From Molanna angustata (Eukaryota; Arthropoda; Insecta; Trichoptera; Molannidae), in NCBI GenBank assembly GCA_963576475.1, contig OY754990.1, forward strand, positions 8,429,485 through 8,493,484: a stretch of DNA of 64,000 nucleotides. Direction: 5' to 3'. A model generated the notes under the pieces. It worked only from the letters and a program-made list of their open reading frames with translations, made no database searches and was not told the origin of the DNA. Shown here one piece after another: positions 57,923-64,000 of the stretch (its first letter is position 1; each line of letters opens with the position of its first letter). Both the position numbers and the translations under genes were made by a program.

Positions 57923-58540
57923 TTAATTCACAGGATATAGTAATGGAGATTTAGGAAAGTCAGTTTGAATATTTAAGAGCGTTTTATTTCCATTATTTTT
58001 AATACGGTTTATTTCTAATATTTCCAAAGCGTCTAATTTTTTCCCTTTTAATATGCCTTTGTGTAATAATTTTATATTTTTATTAATATCAAATTCATGA
58101 TTATTTTCAACTACATGAGAAGCAAAATTCGATGTATCTTTATTTAACCTAATACAGGATATATGTTCTTTGATTCTGGTTTTGAATGACCTTCCTGTTT
58201 GTCCGATATATGAACCTGGGCAAGAGTTGCATTTTAATTCATAAATGCCACTCTTGTCCATATTATCTTTATTATTGATTAACATTTTCCCTGTGGTTTT
58301 TGGATTATAATATGCGACTTTCTTTCCTCTTTTGTTGATTATATTTCCTATTTTTGTAGAGATGTTACCTATATAACAAGCTTTTACCCATTTATTTTCA
58401 TTTGTTATAGGTGTTAGTCCAGGTGCAATTTATTTAAGTAAAAGGGTCTTTTCCTTACGATGTATTAAGTTAGTAACCAAATTGATATTATAACCATTTT
58501 TATATGCTAACGTTTTAATTGTGTGTATTTCTCTATTATA
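57923..58540 (-). pseudogene. Penelope GIY-YIG endonuclease and RT C-terminal part
   Basis: From about 58540 the frame continues the RT C-terminus, has one in-frame stop near 58435, then is open to 57923. The endonuclease shows SGIYELKCNSCPGSYIGQTG with GIY and YIG strands and the C-x2-C insertion typical of Penelope, the catalytic Arg in SFKTRIKEH, and a Glu in LEILEINRIKN. It nicks target DNA for priming. The domain itself is intact. Confidence 0.87.
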
Positions 58541-58550
58541 ATTGACTAAT

Positions 58551-58823
58551 ACTTACTTTACTTAACGTGTCCGGGTAAACATTAGGCCTTTCCATTCCAA
58601 TCTTATCTACGCTGAGGCCCTCAATATTTATCGAGGTTGTCTTGATATTGCGTCCAAGGGACTTGTCAAATGGTCCTGAAAAGGACCTTTTATAATTTTG
58701 GCCTTTGTTTTCCGGTAATGAAAGGATTGGCCGACTTTTGGTCGTTTCCAGGGGGCGCCAGATTGCTTTGTTCATAATTTGCAATCCTTCGTGGAGGCTC
58801 CTTTCTTGCCCCCCTAATGACTA
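58551..58823 (-). mobile_element. 273-base insertion in Penelope, 10-base target duplication
   Basis: ATTGACTAAT precedes (58541-58550) and follows (58824-58833) the segment. Its - strand frame is open and includes KTTSINIEGLSVDK, reminiscent of the start of a LINE endonuclease ORF. There is no poly(A). It could be a retroposed LINE 5' piece or an unknown short element. Confidence 0.6.
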
Positions 58824-58833
58824 ATTGACTAAT

Positions 58834-59127
58834 GATAACGGAACATTTAATAGACGAAAAACTAAAGAATGGAAAGTAGCAAATTTGTGTGAAAAGTGAT
58901 GTCGGGAGCTGTTGTGTATGATATTGTCACTATATGTGGGTTTTCTAAAAATATCAAAAGTAATTTTGCTGTCTATTATTTCCAATTTCAAATCTAAAAA
59001 ATTGATTTTATCTCCACCAACTTCCATCCTAAACTGAATATTAGGGTTTATTGAGTTCATATTATTTAAGAATAAATGTAATTGTCTCATCGTTCTACCC
59101 CAGACTCCGATAATATCATCTACATAA
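58834..59127 (-). pseudogene. Penelope reverse transcriptase (from YVDD onward)
   Basis: The frame reads YVDDIIGVWGRTMRQLHLFL, NPNIQFRMEVGGDKINFLDL, IFRKPTYSDNIIHNSSRHH and FHSLVFRLLNVPLS: the RT catalytic YxDD box and thumb region of Penelope elements. Upstream RT motifs are missing. By chance it stays in frame with the BEL/Pao gag before it, giving a 188-residue chimeric frame (58821-59387) that joins gag residue SIKG to YVDD. Confidence 0.85.
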
Positions 59128-59602
59128 CCCTTTATGGACGTTCGCAAATAATGAAATTTTTCTATGTCTGTATATCCAATATTATCATGAATAAATGACA
59201 CAAACATGTTGTGAAACGAATTCCAATTTTCGACGTTGGAATCAAAAACAGGTAAATTCATTATAGGAGCTCTCTGAATTTTATTACATACATCAGTTGC
59301 ATTTATTTTCACACTATTAGATAAACGATTTTTAAGTCTCATTATTTCAAAATACATAATGTCACTTTTCTGAATTATTTCACTCAATTCAAATCAGTAT
59401 CACATTTTGTCTCAGTATATATTCCAATCAAGCTGTCACTTAACTCATTGACCAATTTATACCATTCATCAACTCTCTGACACCTAGCTAAAAATATTTC
59501 ATCTCGTTCAATATTTCCTTTTTCACACAGATCTCTTAATTCATATGTATTCCTAATTCTAGAAATAACATTTAACATCCTTGCTTTAATGTTATCAGCC
59601 AT
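59128..59602 (-). pseudogene. BEL/Pao gag N-terminus
   Basis: Starts at ATG 59602 (MADNIKARMLNVISRIRNTY) and passes a frame change near 59385 into SEIIQKSDIMYFEIMRLKN and LPVFDSNVENWNSFHNMFVS, the DUF1759-type core of BEL/Pao gag (P-x-F-x-G/S-x-x-x-x-W-x-x-F). Gag forms the intracellular particle. Interrupted by Penelope at 59127. The element's own 5' LTR is not seen; a gypsy-like element begins 70 bases upstream. Confidence 0.82.
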
Positions 59603-59672
59603 TTTAAAATTTTAAACTTATACTTATAAACTATAATTGCATGCAAATACAAATTCACTGTATCAATAATAA

Positions 59673-60157
59673 TGTGGTATTTTATTCTACCCGACTGCAT
59701 TCACAATAATGTTATTAACATTAATATGGTACCTTATTATACCTCACAATAATCAAAAAAATAATATTATGTGATAATTCATCACCACAATATTGCAACA
59801 AAATTGAGTACCTACAATTTACTTTCAATTTGAAACCACCGCAACATGCAGAATCCGCAAGAAATAACACAAAAAAAAAACACTTCAAAATTTTTATTTA
59901 AAACTACTTTTTATTTCTTTATATCTTTATTCGTTATTTGGTTTAGTGTGATCATTCAAGTTCATTTTCACTAATTGAATCTGTAGTAATTATGTAAAAT
60001 GTCAAAAAAACTGCTTCTCACCGGCACACAATTTCACCTGTCTCAAACTGACGCGCACACTGACATTTCTCCCGTTTCCGCTTCCGTGACGCTGCTGAGG
60101 GCGCGTTCACTCTGTGGCTGCGTTCACTAGCAGCGGTGTTGCCAACTTATTACCACA
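59673..60157 (-). mobile_element. 3' LTR of the gypsy-like element (probable, 485 bp)
   Basis: On the - strand it starts TGTGGTAATAAG at 60157, just after a purine run (CAGGAGGGCG) that can serve as polypurine tract, and ends TACCACA at 59673, so TGTGGT/ACCACA inverted tips bound it. A poly(A) signal AATAAA lies at about 59941-59936. The 5' LTR is beyond the window, so the call rests on structure only. Confidence 0.6.
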
Positions 60158-60173
60158 CGCCCTCCTGATGTCA

Positions 60174-60758
60174 TCATGACCTGCTAGGTCGCTGCTCTCT
60201 GCTCTCCCCTCCAAGGTCATCGACTTCCACCAAGCCCATGTCTTCCCGATGTGTTTCGCTGGATGCTGGCTCATCGTTCTCCTCTCCAAACACATCTAGA
60301 AGATTCAACGTATGACGTGCAGCTACTCCTTCGCATTTCTCTTCAGACTTAGTCTGTTCGCTGTCAGGCATCTTTCGCAGGTCAAGCACATGTCGTGGTA
60401 TGCCATCTACCTCGACGTTGTTAACTGAAGTAACTCCTGTCACCTTTCCAAGTCTCCAGCTGGATGTACATCTTCCATCTACTGGCTTAACTGCAACCAG
60501 ATTTCCCACTTGGAACTCAGTCGAATGTTCTTCTTCTATGTTCACTTGTGCAGAAGGGTGTCTCCACAAGTAGGAGTGAAATAAACTAGACGGAGCTGCA
60601 CCCTGATCATTTTGACTCTTCGCAGCTAGGTTGTACCAAAATACTGCCTGCAAGGGATTGGTTCCACTTCTAGCTGCAGTTCTCTTTATTGTACGGTGGT
60701 GCCGTTCCACTATACCATTCCCCGCTGGGCGGTATGCCGCACGAAATCTTTGTCGTAT
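60174..60758 (-). pseudogene. Gypsy-like integrase C-terminal part
   Basis: Continues the integrase after the solo LTR: FRAAYRPAGNGIVERHHRTI carries the catalytic Glu of the D,D-35-E triad. A C-terminal region follows (FQVGNLVAVKPVDGRCTSSW, then a GIPRHVLDLRKMP segment) to a stop at 60174, 16 bases before the presumed LTR. The domain is open once the insertion is ignored. Confidence 0.82.
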
Positions 60759-61738
60759 TGATACCCTCCTCCCAAGAGGCTTTGGAGGTCGAGCTCACTT
60801 TCTTTCAATGTCTGGTTTGGAATTTGATATTCCACACATTACCTCGCTGGACGAGATGAATAAAAAAAAAGTAAATGATAATTGAAGCCGTGGTCTGACG
60901 ATACACAAATGTCAAGTGTCAGCGCACAAACGTCAGACGGCACGGTCATGTCACAAGATAAAATTGATAAAAATTTCTAATAAAATAAATAATTAAAATT
61001 GGTAATAAATTAGGACGTCACAAATTAAAATAAACAGAGTCAATATTGGACGTCACACGTTAAAATAATGTCAGTAAAATAATGAAATAAAAATCACACA
61101 CAGCCGAAATATTGTCACGCGGAGATAAAAAAAATGTCACAAATATTGTTTTGGGGCACACATATTTTTCTCTTCTCGGCCATGGGCGTGCTGATGCACC
61201 GCCAATGCCGGAATGGACCGTCGTCGATGGGCGAAGGGGCAAAGCTATCGGCGAAAGCAACCTCGGGTCCCAGACACCGGCAGATGCCGGTTGGGTGACT
61301 GGCGGGAGCGAACGACGGCAGCGCGAGTCTCAAGGAGATGCAGGCCGTTGCTCCAGGGTCCAGCGCGACCCAACAGCGTTTGGAACACTTTCCAAACTCA
61401 GCACCCGCTTCGGCCCAGGAAAGCGGCTCTCTCGCCGAATGGTGGTGCGCCGATTCCATCTCGGCACTCCAGGTGTCACGTCCATGGCTACCGATGTGGA
61501 GCGAGCCTAACCGACACCCTCGGCCGCGGTGAGCGCGGTCCGTGTCGACACGACGCGTGTCTAATTTCGACTGACTGATTTCTCACTCGTAATGTCACAT
61601 TTTGGAGGTTATTATTGTCAAATTTTTTTTCTTACAATTTAATTTTCACACACTATTTTATCATAAATGTTTGTTTGTGGTCAGCTGATTTGGCGCCGAA
61701 TTTAAATAAAAATAACGCGAACAGGAGAGGTCGCGTCA
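60759..61738 (-). mobile_element. Solo LTR, 980 bp, inserted in integrase
   Basis: Reversed copy of the LTR at 41487-42470: TGACGCGACC... at 61738 to ...GGGTATCA at 60759, flanked by the 4-base duplication GTAT (60755-60758, 61739-61742; ATAC on the element's strand). Removing it rejoins the integrase reading frame. Frames of 114-132 residues on both strands inside are LTR-derived, not genes. Confidence 0.85.
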
Positions 61739-61742
61739 GTAT

Positions 61743-62188
61743 GTTCAATCTCTTGCACGAGTCCGCAACACTGTAGGAACGAATGCAGTACCGTTGTCCA
61801 TGAGCACTTCATTGGGTGGGCCTCTCTCCCTGAATACTTCTTCCAAGTGTCTGAAGATTGAACCTGCGTTCTCTGACTCAATTTCCCGCCATACAGCGAA
61901 CCTACTTGGCCCACAGTCGATGAGTGTGAGGAAACATTTCCCACCGAAGTGGGTCACATCAAGTGCCACGCGACTCCAGGTTGTGGCAACCCCAAGACTT
62001 CCCGCTTCATGAGTCGATGGTGACGGATCAATCGTCTTACATTGAACGCAGGATCGCACACATCTTTCAACATCCTCTTTTTTCACCTCAGGATTAACCA
62101 GCCGGGCAAGATGAAGTGTTCTCTCCACTCCAAAGTGATGCTGGGCATGCAGAGCTTCTATACTTACTGCGCATGTTTGCTCATCAAT
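61743..62188 (-). pseudogene. Gypsy-like integrase, zinc-binding and core part
   Basis: Continues in the frame of the upstream polyprotein after a TGA at 62189-62191. It has the HHCC zinc region (HAQHHFGVERTLHLARL, then CVRSCVQC) and core motifs WSRVALDVTHFGGKCF (first Asp) and VLMDNGTAF (second Asp). Just after this a one-base loss shifts the frame (near 61770), and the solo LTR interrupts it at 61738. The triad Asp-Asp-Glu is complete if the pieces at 60174-60758 are included. Confidence 0.85.
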
Positions 62189-64000
62189 TCAACTTTCTGG
62201 TCTCTTCCACCTGTTTTCATTTTCTGGGGAATGTGAGCCCTTTCTACGATGTTCCCTGTCATGATTGCTCTTTGCCCAGGCTTTACATACCCTAGTAAGT
62301 ACATCGGCTTTGTTTTTACATGACTCTACAAGGGTTATAGATAGGTTCAAACTGAACTCTTCTACCATCTCCTTCACTAACCCCAAGCGCCGTTTGACGA
62401 GCATCTCTGACATTCCAGAAACTTTGACACGGCTACTCCCAGTCAATGTAGATCTCACCCAGCACAAAACCGTTGCCGAATCTGTAATAAGCTCCATGGT
62501 TTGAAGGTTCCACTTGAGAGCCAGGTTTAACCCTTTGAGGACAGCATCTAGTTCTGCAATATTGATATGCGCTACGTCGGTGGGTTTTCGTAGCCATGCA
62601 GCATCTTCAACGATCTTTCCCTCAATTTCTAGAGCAACTCCAAGGGCTAAAGTACTTGCGTCACAGTACACTCTGACACTGTCTGATGTTTCAGGCACAT
62701 GCCATTCCCCTCGTACAGGATCGTCACTCCTCACTCTTGTTAGCAGTTCTCTTGTCATTTGCTGGGCTTTATCTCCTACATAGTCATCCCACGTCTCGCC
62801 TTCACACTCTCTCTTAATGAAGCTACAGGCTGTCCTCAGCGATGCACACACAGGGTAGTGCCCTGTCAACTTGCCACAGATCGAAAATAATTCTCTTTTG
62901 CTCAGTCTTGATCCTTCCTGCAACATAGGAATGTCATTGCCTCTTTTAAACATAAGACGCCCCACCTTGTCACGCTCGATACACAATCCGAGTACTCTTG
63001 CGCCCTCCAGCTCTTCGGGAGGCTTGGTCACCAAACCATACGCACGTAGGTGCGCTGCAACCTCTCCAGCCGATATGATGTTTTCATTCACTATAATATC
63101 ATCGATATAGCTGTCTGTACCTTGTCGCACCCTTTCATCAAGCGATAGCACCTCGTTCACAATTCGTGACATGATTTTGGGACCACACTTCAACCCAAAA
63201 CCTAGTCTGGTCAAGCAATATGTTTGGCCTTTATACCTAACAAGTTGATACTTCCAGAGCTTTTCGTCAACGTGCACTTGCAGATATGCAGACTGGAGAT
63301 CAAGCAGTTTCAGAGGCTTACGCAATTTCCTCCATTTCCGAAGTGTCTCATCGCATACTGCTGCATCCTCACCGGTGTGGCACTGGACACTCTCGTTGAG
63401 CTCTCGATAGTCCAACACAGTACGAACTTTTCCCTTGTTTCTCTGAATTACAGCCATCAGAGGAAGAATACCGCCCGAGCTTCCTTTCCATGGTTGGAGC
63501 CAACCCTCGGAGATCCACCTCTGAATCTCTTCTTCAAAGGCCACTTCCGCTTCTGGCAATCTGACGCTTCTGTAGCACTCCACAGTGTTTGCCAGCTCAG
63601 CAGGGGAATCTCTCCACACCCAACTCACGCACCAGTTACTTCCATCAAATGTCGCACAAAAGTCCTTGTTCTCAACGACCATTTTGACAGTAGCGACTTC
63701 ATTGCCCTCGACACAATTCGCACTGTACTCATCCAGTCCACTTCTTGCGAACTTCACACAATCGCGCAGTATCGTAACTCCACCCAACTCTCCGATGACG
63801 TCCATACCCAGGATGACATCTACCGCACTAAATAGTCGTTTCGACACTACACAGTCCACCATTAGTGACACACCATGCACTACTATCTGGGCGACACCTC
63901 GCCCCTCACAGGACACACGACTGCCATCGACAGCAATCACATCACAGCCTGAGCTTTTCACACTACACAGACCGCTCATCACTACCGTGCGAGAGCATCC
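62189..64000 (-). pseudogene. Gypsy-like pol: protease, RT and RNase H (runs off window)
   Basis: Open from the window edge to TGA 62189, about 600 residues. The protease end is visible (VDVILGMDVIGELGG); the first codons at the edge read GCSRT, so the D-[ST]-G active site lies at or just beyond base 64000. RT follows: VRTVLDYRELNE, LLDLQSAYLQVHV (first Asp), LTRLGFGLKCGP and SYIDDIIV (catalytic YxDD). RNase H has VRVYCDASTLALGVALE, INIAELDAVLKGLNLALKW, LITDSATVLCWV and NKADVLTRV. Protease-RT-RNase H-integrase order and the HHCC integrase place it near Ty3/gypsy, though the exact clade is uncertain. Codon use is GC-richer than its neighbours, suggesting a recent arrival. The TGA before integrase is a nonsense change unless used as a readthrough site. 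Confidence 0.85.

Larger units (their letters stand above)
55990..59127 (-). mobile_element. Penelope-like element, 5'-truncated, 3.1 kb
   Basis: Flanked by a perfect 12-base target duplication CCCTTTATGGAC (55978-55989, 59128-59139) in the BEL/Pao gag gene. Read on the - strand: the RT enters at YVDD (5' end lost), then RT C-terminus, a 273-base insert, a GIY-YIG endonuclease, a minisatellite, and a 3' region with CGACCGGTTTCGTGCTAAGC, a motif familiar from Penelope elements. Penelope elements use RT plus GIY-YIG endonuclease rather than integrase or an APE endonuclease. The copy is dead: truncated, interrupted, and with a stop at about 58435. Confidence 0.88.

Overview
This window looks like insect nuclear DNA: AT-rich and intron-containing, with almost every stretch made of mobile or tandem repeats. 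The mobile elements are insect-typical (Jockey-like, R1/I-like and CR1-like LINEs, BEL/Pao, a gypsy-like LTR element, Penelope, Tc1, hAT, MULE, Helitron-like, TTAA elements), and short TTAGG-like tracts recur. The order cannot be fixed from sequence alone. Only two loci look like host genes, both C2H2 zinc-finger genes; a THAP-like exon is a weak third.

1-14.2 kb: a C2H2 gene on the + strand can be assembled from three exons (1516-1828, 11541-11748, 12869-14180). Its fourth finger is split cleanly by the second intron. The 9.7-kb first intron holds a delimited hAT relic (2289-4856, 8-bp target duplication) and a full-length antisense Jockey-like LINE (5957-11244). That LINE landed inside an older LINE tail and lost part of its reverse transcriptase by a small deletion.

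14.2-26.6 kb: no host gene recognised. It contains SINE and Helitron-like insertions, a 1.96-kb inverted-repeat element full of GAGACC motifs (15921-17881), fragments of RNase H-bearing LINEs, a 72-bp minisatellite, a broken FLYWCH/MULE transposase (22984-24334), and a TTAA-flanked element whose empty site is preserved next door.

26.6-34.2 kb: a 3.7-kb array of a 109-bp satellite (about 34 units) with an internal 11-unit higher-order duplication and a telomere-like motif in each unit. A patchwork of four further decayed tandem arrays and a long (TA)n tract follow.

34.2-48.8 kb: Helitron-like copies (3' hairpin plus CTAG end), a degenerate 16-bp minisatellite, a second TTAA element carrying a tRNA-derived SINE, a perfect small hAT element, a 984-bp solo LTR, and a Tc1 element whose transposase gene contains an apparent 82-bp intron.

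48.8-53.1 kb: a 20-finger C2H2 gene (49435-51273) with strongly homogenised fingers, followed by broken extra fingers and a duplicated dispersed repeat.

53.1-64.0 kb: nested retroelements, all on the - strand. A BEL/Pao element (53149-59602) is split by a 5'-truncated Penelope (55990-59127, 12-bp target duplication), which itself carries a 273-bp insert. Part of its RT-integrase region is replaced by a perfect 97-bp palindrome. Next to it a gypsy-like LTR element runs off the window end, and a second solo LTR of the 41.5-kb family interrupts its integrase. The target duplications and interruptions give a relative order of insertion events.
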